Origin: RDXT01 sp033762375
GTDB taxonomy: Bacteria; Bacteroidota; Bacteroidia; J057
Direction: 5' to 3'
NCBI GenBank assembly: GCA_033762375.1
Contig: JANRLQ010000026.1
Coordinates: forward strand, 186,001-250,000
DNA length: 64,000 nucleotides
In this document: piece after piece, positions 52,806 to 61,391 of the stretch
Layout of the letters: each line of letters begins with the position of its first letter
How positions within the stretch are numbered: position 1 is the first letter of the stretch
Notes under the pieces: model-generated
Databases searched by the model: none
What the model was told of the DNA's origin: nothing
What the model saw: only the letters and a program-made list of their open reading frames with translations
Made by a program: the position numbers and the translations under genes

Positions 52806-53702
52806 TCAGTAGCTGTTTTCCATTACGGTGAGTCCCCCAAAGTCCAGGTTGCAGATAATACGGGTGGCCTGAGCGGGGTTGAGGATAGCGGCACGGTTCA
52901 CATAGACACCGGGTGTTGTCTCCTTAAAAGAGGTGGGTATCTCTACTGAGACAAAAAAACCAGCCTCAACAATCAACTGTACCGGGTGAGAAGGGTGAAT
53001 GATCAGGGTATTCTGACCAGCGCCTGAGCGCAGAAATAGTTTGTGGGGCAGGGTGCTTCTGTTTCCGAGCTGAATCTGGGTATTGCCCAGATCATTCTGC
53101 ACCATCACCATCTCAGCCAGCGACAGCTCCAGCTGCTTGAGGGAAATATCACCTTTGCCGGCATGCAGGGTCAGGGACTCCATCGTATCCCGATTAGGCA
53201 TACTATAGAGGAGCATGACATCTGAGAAGGCAGCATTGACCTCTACCCGATGCAGGGTCAGGTCTGAGAAGTCAAGGCGGCTGGCACCCGTTCCAAGGTT
53301 GAGGCGGATATCCGTCGGGATCGAGGGATCAGGATTGTACTCCATGCGCTGGCTTTCTCCTGCCTGCGCATACGGATTGAGGCGGGCGATCTGGTTGACG
53401 GGCATTGTGGCAGCTGCCGCTGGGCTATGAGTAGCACGCACATACACATCCCGGTATTGATTGCCCCGGTTATCAGACCAAACCTTACCGGACTGCACCT
53501 GACAGGTAGGCTCATGGCGGGTCACATGGACGCCACAGGCACCAGATGAGTGCATGTGCAACTCTCCGGCGGGCGCTTCGATACGGAGAAACAGGTGCGC
53601 AGTGCGTGCATCCGTCATGATCGTATCAACCCGCAGCTGCTGCTGGCCCAGAAGTGTATGGCATCCGACGGCCACCCAGATCAGAAAAAAATATTTTGTC
53701 AT
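52806..53702 (-). CDS. Secreted beta-rich protein of unknown function (DUF4097/toast-rack-like)
   Basis: The product is 298 residues from MTKYFFLIWVAVGCHTLLGQ, a signal peptide. The body is made of regular short strands with alternating hydrophobics (DIRLNLGTGASRLDFSDLTLHRVEVNAAFSDVMLLYS, then VMVQNDLGNTQIQLGN, then GLTVMENSY). That looks like a left-handed beta-helix or "toast-rack" domain as in DUF4097 and LiaF-like proteins. Assignment to a known family is by fold impression only. It is probably periplasmic or surface located. Confidence 0.6.
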   Translation of the reverse strand: MTKYFFLIWVAVGCHTLLGQQQLRVDTIMTDARTAHLFLRIEAPAGELHMHSSGACGVHVTRHEPTCQVQSGKVWSDNRGNQYRDVYVRATHSPAAAATMPVNQIARLNPYAQAGESQRMEYNPDPSIPTDIRLNLGTGASRLDFSDLTLHRVEVNAAFSDVMLLYSMPNRDTMESLTLHAGKGDISLKQLELSLAEMVMVQNDLGNTQIQLGNRSTLPHKLFLRSGAGQNTLIIHPSHPVQLIVEAGFFVSVEIPTSFKETTPGVYVNRAAILNPAQATRIICNLDFGGLTVMENSY

Positions 53703-53903
53703 AACCATTATCTGTCTAATACGCAGTCAATTATGAAAGGTTCTTTCGTTCAAGCCTGGCAAACTTACATGGCTCGGATGAAACGAAATGTGCTCCTGAA
53801 TGGTTACGCACTCGCGAGAGACGGATAATTTTCTGACTTTTGTGGTACTTATTAGCTCCCACAAAGCGAGATCAAATATAACCATTTTTGTTGTTGCAAC
53901 ATC

Positions 53904-54485
53904 ATGATACGGGGAGAACTTCATGACATCGAACCATTTTACGGCTGGCTGGACCTGTACAGTCATGAGACAGATACCTTGTCTCCGTTTCACGAGGTCG
54001 AGCACAGCCAGTTTTACTATGACCGGTCTGTCAATCAGATTCCGGCACATCCGCTCTGGGACGAGATAGGCTCCGAAAGTCTGCTGGTCAAGATCCTTTT
54101 TGCTGACTATGAAGCCGGCTATGCGATTATCGAGTTGTTTGGGGAGTGGAATGACCTCTATGACAATGATTTTAAGCTGCTGGCCGAAAACTGCCTCACC
54201 TGGCTGGTAGATAATGGGATCAATCAGTTTATTCTTATCTGTGAAAACGTCTTTCATGCTTATCTTGAGCGGGACGACTACTACGAGGCGATGCAGGAAG
54301 AGCTGGAAGATGGCTGGATATGTATCCTCCGGGCGCGGGAAACCGTACAGGTAGAGATGGATGCTTATGGGATTATGTCATACTTCTACCGGAGTCCGAT
54401 CCTGGATGAGCTGGCCTGGCGCAGGATGCGCCCCAGACAGTTGTATGATCTGATCGCAGATCGTATGCGTATGGCGCTTGAATAG
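53904..54485 (+). CDS. Conserved-looking cytoplasmic protein of unknown function
   Basis: The protein has 193 residues, is acidic and has no signal peptide or membrane segment. It has FYYDRSVNQIPAHPLWDEIGSESL, YEAGYAIIELFGEWNDLYDNDF and a C-terminal RRMRPRQLYDLIADRMRMALE. The balance of secondary structure and aromatic density suggests a real folded protein, but I recognise no family. The preceding 201 bases hold no supported gene. Confidence 0.6.
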   Translation: MIRGELHDIEPFYGWLDLYSHETDTLSPFHEVEHSQFYYDRSVNQIPAHPLWDEIGSESLLVKILFADYEAGYAIIELFGEWNDLYDNDFKLLAENCLTWLVDNGINQFILICENVFHAYLERDDYYEAMQEELEDGWICILRARETVQVEMDAYGIMSYFYRSPILDELAWRRMRPRQLYDLIADRMRMALE

Positions 54486-54568
54486 CAATATTTTTTGCGG
54501 TATTTTGTATTATGGCAGCCATATTGTGCAGAAACACCCTGCTGATATGACCCACTAACCTGAATCGT

Positions 54569-55321
54569 ATGAAACATTTTCTGGCTACCCTTGGGATCGG
54601 GCTGATTTTGCTGGCGGGCACCCCTGCTAAAGCGCAGTACGGCCCCGACACTTCGCTCTCTTATACTACCTTTCTCAAGCAGTGTCAGCAGTTTACCCAA
54701 AACCGCCAGGACGAGATATGGGTGGTCAACTTCTGGGCTTCCTGGAATGGCCCCTCTCTTACCCTGCTCTCGGGTATGAGCCGGCTCTACGGCCAATATA
54801 CGCAGAAGCCCATCCGGTTTGTCAGCATCTGTGTGGATAAAAACAAAGGCGTGTGGGCACAGCAGGTATTCCGCAGCAACCTCCCATGGGAACATCTTTT
54901 CCTGCCGAAGGAGTCAGAATATGCTTTTCTTAAACAAGCTTTTAAGCATAACTCTCTCCCGGGACTGTTTATCGTCATGCCGGATGGGCAGATCCAGCGA
55001 CTCCAGGATGAGCTGGACCTGGGCAATGAGCTGGAGTACCTTGCAGCTACGCTGCCGGACAAGGCTTACTACAGCAGCACAGCCTCTACCCGGACACAAT
55101 TTTCTGCTGACTCAGACACACGCCCAAGTACCACCCCTGCTGCCGGAACTGATGCGCCGGATGTTTCCCAGGGATGGATCACCCATACTGTTAAAAGCGG
55201 AGACACCCTGTATTCCCTCTACCGCAAGTACAATATCCCGGTGCAGGAGATCAAACGGCAGAATGCACTGGCCAGTGATGCCATCAAAGTAGGTCAGGTG
55301 CTGAAAATCAAGCGAATATGA
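54569..55321 (+). CDS. Exported thioredoxin-fold protein without CXXC, fused to LysM
   Basis: The protein has 250 residues. Residues 1-22 are a signal peptide (LATLGIGLILLAGTPAKA). About 25-165 is a TlpA/thioredoxin fold (VVNFWASWNGPS at 53-63, cis-Pro region SLPGLFIVMPDG). The active-site CxxC is replaced by NGPS: the normal WCxxC reads WNGPS, so redox activity through that motif is lost. A Ser/Thr/Pro linker leads to a LysM domain at about 205-249 (HTVKSGDTLYSLYRKYNIPVQ). LysM binds peptidoglycan or chitin-like glycans. A structural or binding role at the cell wall is inferred. Confidence 0.82.
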   Translation: MKHFLATLGIGLILLAGTPAKAQYGPDTSLSYTTFLKQCQQFTQNRQDEIWVVNFWASWNGPSLTLLSGMSRLYGQYTQKPIRFVSICVDKNKGVWAQQVFRSNLPWEHLFLPKESEYAFLKQAFKHNSLPGLFIVMPDGQIQRLQDELDLGNELEYLAATLPDKAYYSSTASTRTQFSADSDTRPSTTPAAGTDAPDVSQGWITHTVKSGDTLYSLYRKYNIPVQEIKRQNALASDAIKVGQVLKIKRI

Positions 55322-55858
55322 TTACGGCTCAAATATAGTAAAAGGGGTGGTCGGATCTGGCTTATCTGGTCGCTGCTGCTGTTCCAACTGGATCTGAAGC
55401 TGGGCTTTTTCATCCCTGAGAGCAGCCAGTGTAGCCTCGTAGGCATCCCTGAGTTTCTGCTCCTGGGTGTGTGTATCCCGGCGCACCTGCTGGAGTTTGG
55501 ACTCCAGTTTCATGACCACTTCTGTATAGTCTGCTTCAGCCTGTTCGGAGGTTTGGCGTAAATTTTCGATCTCTCGTTTCCAGCCATTCACCTGGAGGTC
55601 CAGCGCTGGCAGCAGGGTCGTCAGCGAGCGCTCGGCTTCTCGCAGCTGGGTCGCAACATCTGTCAGTGCACGGTTGGCTGACTTCAGCTGTGCCAGCCAC
55701 TTCCCGATAGAGGCCACCAGCACATCGGGCCTGTGTGCATCAGCACCGGCAGATGACATCGTGTGTACGGGATGTGTACTTGCTGCTTTGAGCTGCTGGT
55801 TTTCCTGACGTAGCTGCGCTACTTCGCGCTTGAGTTTCCGGAGTTCTTCTGGGGACAT
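55322..55858 (-). CDS. Coiled-coil protein of unknown function
   Basis: The 178 residues are almost entirely charged heptad-like helix in two parts (EELRKLKREVAQLRQENQQLKAA, then about 70-165 with EREIENLRQTSEQAEADYTEVVMKLESKLQQ). There is no signal peptide, Cys or enzymatic motif. The intervening segment is Ser/Ala/Asp-rich. It starts right after the LysM gene on the opposite strand, sharing no bases. Confidence 0.55.
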   Translation of the reverse strand: MSPEELRKLKREVAQLRQENQQLKAASTHPVHTMSSAGADAHRPDVLVASIGKWLAQLKSANRALTDVATQLREAERSLTTLLPALDLQVNGWKREIENLRQTSEQAEADYTEVVMKLESKLQQVRRDTHTQEQKLRDAYEATLAALRDEKAQLQIQLEQQQRPDKPDPTTPFTIFEP

Positions 55859-56096
55859 AGCGTGACTGACCTTTTACGACTGTAAGTTACGCCTTCAGCG
55901 CCTGTATGAAGCTTGTCCTCACCCCAACAAGCAAAATGTGAGATCGAGCGGCTCAGGCAGATACACCGGCCTGCCCTGGCGGAATCGTTTCTTTCAATTT
56001 ATTCTGAAACTTTTATACAGCCTCTCCCGTTTTCAGTATATCTTGCCGCTGGCAATATGTCGCTCATCTCACAAGAATACGCCTAATCGACTGACA

Positions 56097-57233
56097 ATGA
56101 ATACAAACGACCTCCTGCGTAAAGCCCTTGACTTTGAATTCCTGGGTGTAGCGGAAGGAATATGGCTTCATCATCATGCCCCCACTGAGGCCTTGATGTA
56201 CACCGCCAATGAGATGCGTAAGATACAGAAGCGCGATACTCCGGGGATCGTCACCTGGCAGATAGACCGCAACGTAAATACCACCAATGTCTGCGTGGCC
56301 AACTGTAAGTTTTGTAACTTTTTTGTGCCGCCCGGAGATAAGTTCAAAGACAAGGCATACATCACCGATGATGCGACCTACCAGCGCAAAGCAGAGGAGA
56401 CCTTTGCCCTTGGAGGTGATCAGTTTTTGCTTCAGGGCGGTCACCACCCCGAGCTGGGAATCGAGTTTTATGAAACAACTTTCCGCAAACTAAAGTCCTG
56501 GTATCCACAGCTCCGGCTCCATGCGCTGGGTCCGCCAGAGATTGTACATATTTCTACCCTGTCGGGTCTCACCTATGAGCAGACCTTGCGGAGGCTCATG
56601 GAGGCTGGTATGGACTCAATGCCAGGTGCTGGTGCTGAAATCCTGGCAGACAGGGTGCGCCGCATTATCTCCAACGGCAAATGCCTCGGGGAAGAGTGGC
56701 TCGAAGTCATGCGGGTAGCGCACCGGCTCGGCCTCACGACCAGTGCAACGATGATGTTTGGACATATCGAGACCCTGGAAGAGCGATTTGATCATCTGGT
56801 ACGGATCAGGGCCGTACAGGCAGAGCGTCCTGCGGGCACCAATGGATTTAAGGCCTTCATTCCCTGGACTTTTCAGGATGACGGTACGGTCCTGACGCGG
56901 GTGCGTGGGGTCAAAAACGACACTACGGCTGATGAGTATGTACGGATGATCGCCCTCAGCCGGATTATGCTCCCCAATATCGAAAACATACAGGCTTCCT
57001 GGCTCACAGTAGGGCCAGAGGTCGCCCAGATATGCCTCCACGCGGGTGCCAATGACCTGGGTTCGATCATGATAGAAGAGAATGTTGTCTCGGCAGCAGG
57101 CGCTCCCTACCGACTCACCGCCACTGAGATGCAGCGGGTGATCCGGGATGCGGGTTTTACCCCCAGACTTCGCAACCAGTTGTATGAGCTGCGCCAGATA
57201 CCGGCAGCGCTTCAGGACACCATCAGCGTCTGA
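56097..57233 (+). CDS. mqnC: Cyclic dehypoxanthinyl futalosine synthase
   Basis: The product is 378 residues from MNTNDLLRKALDFEFLG. An upstream frame to 55938 has no coding character. This radical SAM enzyme of the futalosine menaquinone route cyclises dehypoxanthine futalosine. The 4Fe-4S motif is NVCVANCKFCNFF, and the SAM-binding and substrate regions are LLQGGHHPELGIEFYE and SMPGAGAEILADRVR, which fit MqnC rather than MqnE or CofH. Other mqn genes are not in the window. The gene is followed by a PaiB-like gene after three bases. Confidence 0.93.
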   Translation: MNTNDLLRKALDFEFLGVAEGIWLHHHAPTEALMYTANEMRKIQKRDTPGIVTWQIDRNVNTTNVCVANCKFCNFFVPPGDKFKDKAYITDDATYQRKAEETFALGGDQFLLQGGHHPELGIEFYETTFRKLKSWYPQLRLHALGPPEIVHISTLSGLTYEQTLRRLMEAGMDSMPGAGAEILADRVRRIISNGKCLGEEWLEVMRVAHRLGLTTSATMMFGHIETLEERFDHLVRIRAVQAERPAGTNGFKAFIPWTFQDDGTVLTRVRGVKNDTTADEYVRMIALSRIMLPNIENIQASWLTVGPEVAQICLHAGANDLGSIMIEENVVSAAGAPYRLTATEMQRVIRDAGFTPRLRNQLYELRQIPAALQDTISV

Positions 57234-57236
57234 CCT

Positions 57237-57860
57237 ATGTATGTACCGCCGCGTTTTCAGGAGCAAGACTGGGAAAAACAGGCTGCTTTTATCCGGGCAA
57301 ACAGCTTCGGCCAGTTGGTGACCACTGAGCAGGGCCTGCCCGTCGTGACACACCTGCCTTTGGAGCTGGAGTTACACCCCGACGGATATCCTGTTTTGCT
57401 GGGTCATATCTCAAGGGCTAACCCTCAGGGCCAGGCGATTGTGGCCGGGGAGCGGGCATTGGCTGTGTTTCATGGACCCCACGCCTATGTCTCCTCCTCC
57501 TGGTATGAGGCCGAAAATGTCCCCACCTGGAACTATATAGCAGTCCATGTGTATGGCACCCTCCGCCTCCTCGGTGACGATGAACTGCTGGCCGCGCTAG
57601 GCCGCATCACAGACCGCTATGAGGCCGGCAGGCCTGGTGCTGTCTCTGTGAGCCGCATGTCGCCAGCGTATGTGACACGACAACTCCGGGGCGTGTGGGG
57701 ATTTGAGCTGCGGGTAGAGGACGTACAAGCCCAATACAAACTCAGCCAAAACCGCCATGACGCAGACCATGAGCATATTATCTCTCATCTGGCTGCCTCC
57801 GGTGACGCTCAGGCTGCCGCTATAGCGGCGGCTATGGCCGAAAACCGTCCACCCGCCTGA
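57237..57860 (+). CDS. PaiB-family FMN-binding protein
   Basis: The protein has 207 residues. It starts MYVPPRFQEQDWEKQAAFIRANSFGQLVT. It has HLPLELELHPDGYPVLLGHISRANPQ, AYVSSSWYEAENVPTWNYIAVHVYGTLRLL and LRGVWGFELRVEDVQAQYKLSQNR, the characteristic segments of the PaiB/FMN-binding split-barrel family. Bacillus PaiB was described as a negative regulator of sporulation and protease genes; many homologues are probably flavin or heme binders. It directly follows mqnC, which may mean shared transcription. Confidence 0.88.
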   Translation: MYVPPRFQEQDWEKQAAFIRANSFGQLVTTEQGLPVVTHLPLELELHPDGYPVLLGHISRANPQGQAIVAGERALAVFHGPHAYVSSSWYEAENVPTWNYIAVHVYGTLRLLGDDELLAALGRITDRYEAGRPGAVSVSRMSPAYVTRQLRGVWGFELRVEDVQAQYKLSQNRHDADHEHIISHLAASGDAQAAAIAAAMAENRPPA

Positions 57861-58613
57861 TCATCCGGCACTCCAGCCGCCGTCCACCATCAGGGTATCA
57901 CCCGTGATAAATGCAGAAGCGTCACTGGCCAAAAATAAGGCTACACTGGCTACTTCTGCAGTAGAAGCCATGCGTCCCATGGGCTGGGTGGCTGCCATGT
58001 TGCGATAGGCTGCCTCCGGGTCCGGGTACTGCCGTATCATCTGCTGGACAAACGGGGTCTCTACCCGTCCGGGGCAGATTGCATTAAACCGGACACCTTG
58101 TTTGGCATGGTCCAGCGCCATACACTTGGTCATGCCGGTCACTGCAAACTTGGTCGTGCAGTATGCCAGCCGGTCCACAATCCCTACCACCCCGCCGATC
58201 GAGGAGATATTGATCACGGAGCCACGCCCCGCAGCCAGCATGTCCGGCACAAATGTTTTGCAAACTACAAAAACGCCCATCAGGTTGACCTGGCAGAGTC
58301 GCTCCATATCTGCCTGGCTCGTGGTGAGCAGGGTACCTACCAGGCCTATTCCTGCATTATTCACCAGGATATCGAGGCAGCCCGTTATGTCATGCGCAGC
58401 CTCACAACTGGCGGCTTGGGTTACATCCATCTGGATATGCTGCGCCTGTCCTCCCGCAGCTACTATGGCTGCGGCGACTGCTGCTGCCTGCGAAGCTGTA
58501 ACATCTGTCACATATACCTGTGCGCCAGCGCGGGCCAGTACATGCGCGATCTCTTCGCCGATACCTGACCCGGCCCCCGTCACAAGGGCCTTTTTTCCTG
58601 TAAGTTCGTACAT
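57861..58613 (-). CDS. Short-chain dehydrogenase/reductase, canonical active site
   Basis: The protein has 250 residues with the cofactor motif VTGAGSGIGEEIAHVLARAGA, NNAG at ILVNNAGIGLVG, the Ser in NISSIGGVVG, and the YxxxK as YCTTKFAVTGMTK. The C-terminus FLASDASAFITGDTLMVDGGWSAG is complete. It probably oxidises or reduces a sugar alcohol or hydroxy acid with NAD(P). The substrate is not predictable. It starts 169 bases from the next plus-strand gene and is likely transcribed divergently from it. Confidence 0.9.
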   Translation of the reverse strand: MYELTGKKALVTGAGSGIGEEIAHVLARAGAQVYVTDVTASQAAAVAAAIVAAGGQAQHIQMDVTQAASCEAAHDITGCLDILVNNAGIGLVGTLLTTSQADMERLCQVNLMGVFVVCKTFVPDMLAAGRGSVINISSIGGVVGIVDRLAYCTTKFAVTGMTKCMALDHAKQGVRFNAICPGRVETPFVQQMIRQYPDPEAAYRNMAATQPMGRMASTAEVASVALFLASDASAFITGDTLMVDGGWSAG

Positions 58614-58656
58614 ATCAGTGTCCTTTGGGATAATATACAGCTATATTGATCCTGAT

Positions 58657-58677
58657 CGTGAAGAAATGCTTTTCACG
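58657..58677. promoter_or_regulatory. Inverted repeat between divergent SDR and thioredoxin-like genes
   Basis: CGTGAA (58657-58662) and TTCACG (58672-58677) are inverted around nine bases in the 169-base divergent gap. The SDR start is 44 bases away. It may be an operator, but six-base arms are short and could be chance. Confidence 0.25.
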
Positions 58678-58782
58678 GGGATGTCCGGGGTATGACATTA
58701 ATCACATGACTGTCTTGGTTATGTCTCCGTATAACTCCACAAAGGCCGGTAGTATTGGGCCTTCTGACGAATGTATCATATT

Positions 58783-59397
58783 ATGAAAACGACCTATCAG
58801 CAAGCACTGGCGCATAGCATGAGTTATGCCGAATACCGCGACCTGGTCAGTACCCTGCTGGCAGCGGGGCGAACGACCGGCCCTGCGTCTTCTGAGGCGC
58901 TCCTGCACTATACCAAACTGAATGTCCAGCGGATGAATCGCCTGGATAAGACCGTAGTATTGGGCGAGGCGTTACAGGTAGCCGTACAAACCCTGCCGGA
59001 GCCTTATACCTGGCTGGTGATCTCGGAGGGATGGTGTGGAGACGCGGCCCAGATATTGCCGGTGCTGGCGGCCGCCGCTGAAGCCAGCCTGGGCCGTATC
59101 GAGCTCCGGATCGTACTGCGCGACCAGCACCTGGACCTTATGGATCAGCACCTGACCCGGGGTGGACGTGCGATCCCCAAGCTACTGGTCCTCCGGACTG
59201 AAGACCTTGCGCTGTTAGCTACCTGGGGACCCAAACCTCAGCCAGCTCAGGAGCAGTTCTGGGCCCAAAAAGAAGCGGGCATTTCATATGAACTCAGGTC
59301 TGAAACCCTGCACAGGTGGTACGCTCAGGACAAGACCCTGACTTTACAGGCGGAGCTGACCGCTCTCATGGGCCAGCTACACCTGGAGAGCGCCTGA
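58783..59397 (+). CDS. Thioredoxin-family protein with a single active-site cysteine
   Basis: The product is 204 residues from MKTTYQQALAHSMSYAEY. A helical N-terminal part is followed by LVISEGWCGDAAQILPVLAAAAE, where the thioredoxin motif has a single Cys (WCGDA). Then IELRIVLRDQHLDLMDQHLTRGGRAIPKLLVL supplies the cis-Pro region. The form is well known among Bacteroidota cytoplasmic thioredoxin-like proteins. There is no export signal. Redox or chaperone-like function is unknown. Confidence 0.82.
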   Translation: MKTTYQQALAHSMSYAEYRDLVSTLLAAGRTTGPASSEALLHYTKLNVQRMNRLDKTVVLGEALQVAVQTLPEPYTWLVISEGWCGDAAQILPVLAAAAEASLGRIELRIVLRDQHLDLMDQHLTRGGRAIPKLLVLRTEDLALLATWGPKPQPAQEQFWAQKEAGISYELRSETLHRWYAQDKTLTLQAELTALMGQLHLESA

Positions 59398-59916
59398 TCA
59401 GGCAACGGCTACCGAAAATACAGGTCGGAGCGACTGCGGAGCAGTTGCCTGATTTGAGATTTCTTGTTGCCAGATATGGCCTGTATGATCCCGGTACAGG
59501 AGTATAAATGACCAGTTGAGCTGAGCGATCCGGGGACCTGCCAGGACAAACTGGAGGGCCTGCCCTCCCTTGAAAACCTCGCCGCCCTCTCCTCCGTCCC
59601 TGTGTGGAGCACAGTAGTGAATTTCAGCCTCGTTGTGAAGCCCTGGCAGGAATCCCATGTAGGTAATGGGAGCACCTTCATTGTTCAGGCTTAGGCGTAA
59701 TTCAGAGGGCGACATCAGGAGCGGGCTCCCTGCTGTCAGGCTGGTATGGACGCCCGCAGGCGCCGGAACCCCCGGGATATACGATATGGCAGGTGCCAGA
59801 AATGCAGGATATACCTGGGTATCAGCATGCTGCTGGCCTCGGCGCTGGCGCACCCATACCCATACACCCACAGAGACTGCTACAACGGTCGTAACAATGA
59901 CTATCATGTCAACCAT
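59398..59916 (-). CDS. Membrane-anchored protein of unknown function
   Basis: The product is 172 residues from MVDMIVIVTTVVAVSVGVW; an upstream frame to 60003 is a less likely start. One N-terminal hydrophobic helix anchors a soluble beta-rich domain (LRLSLNNEGAPITYMGFLPGLH, SWSFILLYRDHTGHIWQQEIS). No family is recognised. It ends directly next to the thioredoxin-like gene's stop without overlap. The 130-base gap on its other side to the serA-like gene holds no clear feature. Confidence 0.55.
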   Translation of the reverse strand: MVDMIVIVTTVVAVSVGVWVWVRQRRGQQHADTQVYPAFLAPAISYIPGVPAPAGVHTSLTAGSPLLMSPSELRLSLNNEGAPITYMGFLPGLHNEAEIHYCAPHRDGGEGGEVFKGGQALQFVLAGPRIAQLNWSFILLYRDHTGHIWQQEISNQATAPQSLRPVFSVAVA

Positions 59917-60046
59917 AATGATTAGGGAAAAAAAGAGCTTATTGGACGGCACATTACAGCCTGAACTGTCCAAATGACGGGCCAATCGGTTTTTTTTGCG
60001 CAAAAAGCCCGATCATTTCAGCTCCTGATCAGCACAAAGCTTTGCC

Positions 60047-61270
60047 TTAATACAAAACCCTTACCCTAATCGTATTTTCGATCTTACGCAGATCTGCAAG
60101 GATGTCGTCCTGATATGCGCGGTTGATGTCGGTTATGACGTACCCGATCTGCTCAGTTGTTTTGAGGTATTGTCCCTCGATATTAATCTGATGGGTCGCC
60201 AGGGTATTGTTGATTTTAGCCAATATCCCTGGTGTATTCAGGTGGACATGGATCAGGCGGTGTACCTTGCCTTGTGCAGGCAGTTGGAGATTGGGGAAGT
60301 TGACGCTGCCAAATGAGCTGCCACTGTTGATATAGTCAATAATCCGGGAGGGCACATACTCCCCGATATTTTGCTGCGCCTCCTGCGTACTGCCGCCGAT
60401 ATGGGGTGTGAGAATAACATTGTCCAGCCCCCGGAGCTCCGAGTCAAATACCTGGTCATTGCTTTCGGGCTCCCACGGGAACACATCCACGGCAGCACCT
60501 GCTACATGTCCTTTTTTCAAAAAACGTCCCAGGGCCTCAATGTCCACCAGGTGTCCGCGGCTGAGATTCAGGAATATCACGCCGGGTTTCATGAGTTTGA
60601 ACTCCCGCTCACCGATCATATGGGTGTTTTCCTTGCGGCCATCCACATGGAGGGTGATAATATCAGACTGTCGGAGCAGGTCACGCAGGCTGGGAGCCTT
60701 CATGGCATTGCCGAGGGCAAGTTTTTCGACCATGTCGTAGTACATGACCTTCATGCCCAGTGCCTCTGCGATGACGGAGAGCTGGGCACCGATATTTCCG
60801 TAGCCGATGATACCCAGTTTTTTGCCCCGGATCTCAAAACTGTTTTGGGCGGACTTGTTCCATACTCCCCGGTGCATACCATTGCTGATCGGGACAATGC
60901 GCCGTATGAGCATAATCATCTGCCCAATAGCCAACTCTACCACAGATCGCGTATTGCTGTAGGGTGCATTAAATACGACAACCCCTTTTTCAGCGCTGGC
61001 ACCCAGGTCAATCTGATTGGTGCCGATACAAAAAGCCCCGATCGCGTGCAGCCGGGTGGCATGCTCCAGTACCCGGCGTGATACCTGGGTTTTAGATCTG
61101 ATACCGAGGATGGAGACGGTTTTGATTTTTTCGCAGAGCTCGTCTTCTGTGAGGGCACGGCTCATGGTCTCTACCTGGTACCCTTCCTGGTTGAATATTT
61201 CTGCAGCCCGGGGATGAATATTCTCCAGGAGCAGGACGCTGATGCGGTTTTTGGGATAAGAAAGTTGCAT
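60047..61270 (-). CDS. serA: D-3-phosphoglycerate dehydrogenase-like enzyme with ACT domain
   Basis: The product is 407 residues from MQLSYPKNRISVLLLENIHP. The ORF runs further up to 61660 but that is antisense to the helicase gene. Catalytic residues appear in order: Arg in LSRGHLVDIEA, Glu in DVFPWEPES, His in LTPHIGGSTQEAQQNIG. The NAD site is LGIIGYGNIGAQLSVIAE. A C-terminal ACT domain (VHLNTPGILAKINNTLATHQINIEGQYLKT) suggests feedback by serine. This is the short SerA form common in Gammaproteobacteria and Bacteroidota; serine synthesis is the likely role. Confidence 0.9.
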   Translation of the reverse strand: MQLSYPKNRISVLLLENIHPRAAEIFNQEGYQVETMSRALTEDELCEKIKTVSILGIRSKTQVSRRVLEHATRLHAIGAFCIGTNQIDLGASAEKGVVVFNAPYSNTRSVVELAIGQMIMLIRRIVPISNGMHRGVWNKSAQNSFEIRGKKLGIIGYGNIGAQLSVIAEALGMKVMYYDMVEKLALGNAMKAPSLRDLLRQSDIITLHVDGRKENTHMIGEREFKLMKPGVIFLNLSRGHLVDIEALGRFLKKGHVAGAAVDVFPWEPESNDQVFDSELRGLDNVILTPHIGGSTQEAQQNIGEYVPSRIIDYINSGSSFGSVNFPNLQLPAQGKVHRLIHVHLNTPGILAKINNTLATHQINIEGQYLKTTEQIGYVITDINRAYQDDILADLRKIENTIRVRVLY

Positions 61271-61391
61271 AATCTCGCGTACAACAAAGTGAGCGGACCT
61301 GACAGGAAATTCTGACAGGAAGAGGTGCAAGTTTACAAAAAATTCTGCCAAGCCCTGCCGCCAATTGACACCACAACGCAAGGATACAGGG

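Noticed and set aside
53732..53827. 31-codon open frame between two envelope genes
   Set aside because: It has no promoter box, no protein-like pattern and no supporting neighbour.
54832..54840. TGTGGATAA, a perfect DnaA box on the minus strand
   Set aside because: It is a single site inside the thioredoxin-LysM coding frame; one such site is expected by chance in 64 kb.
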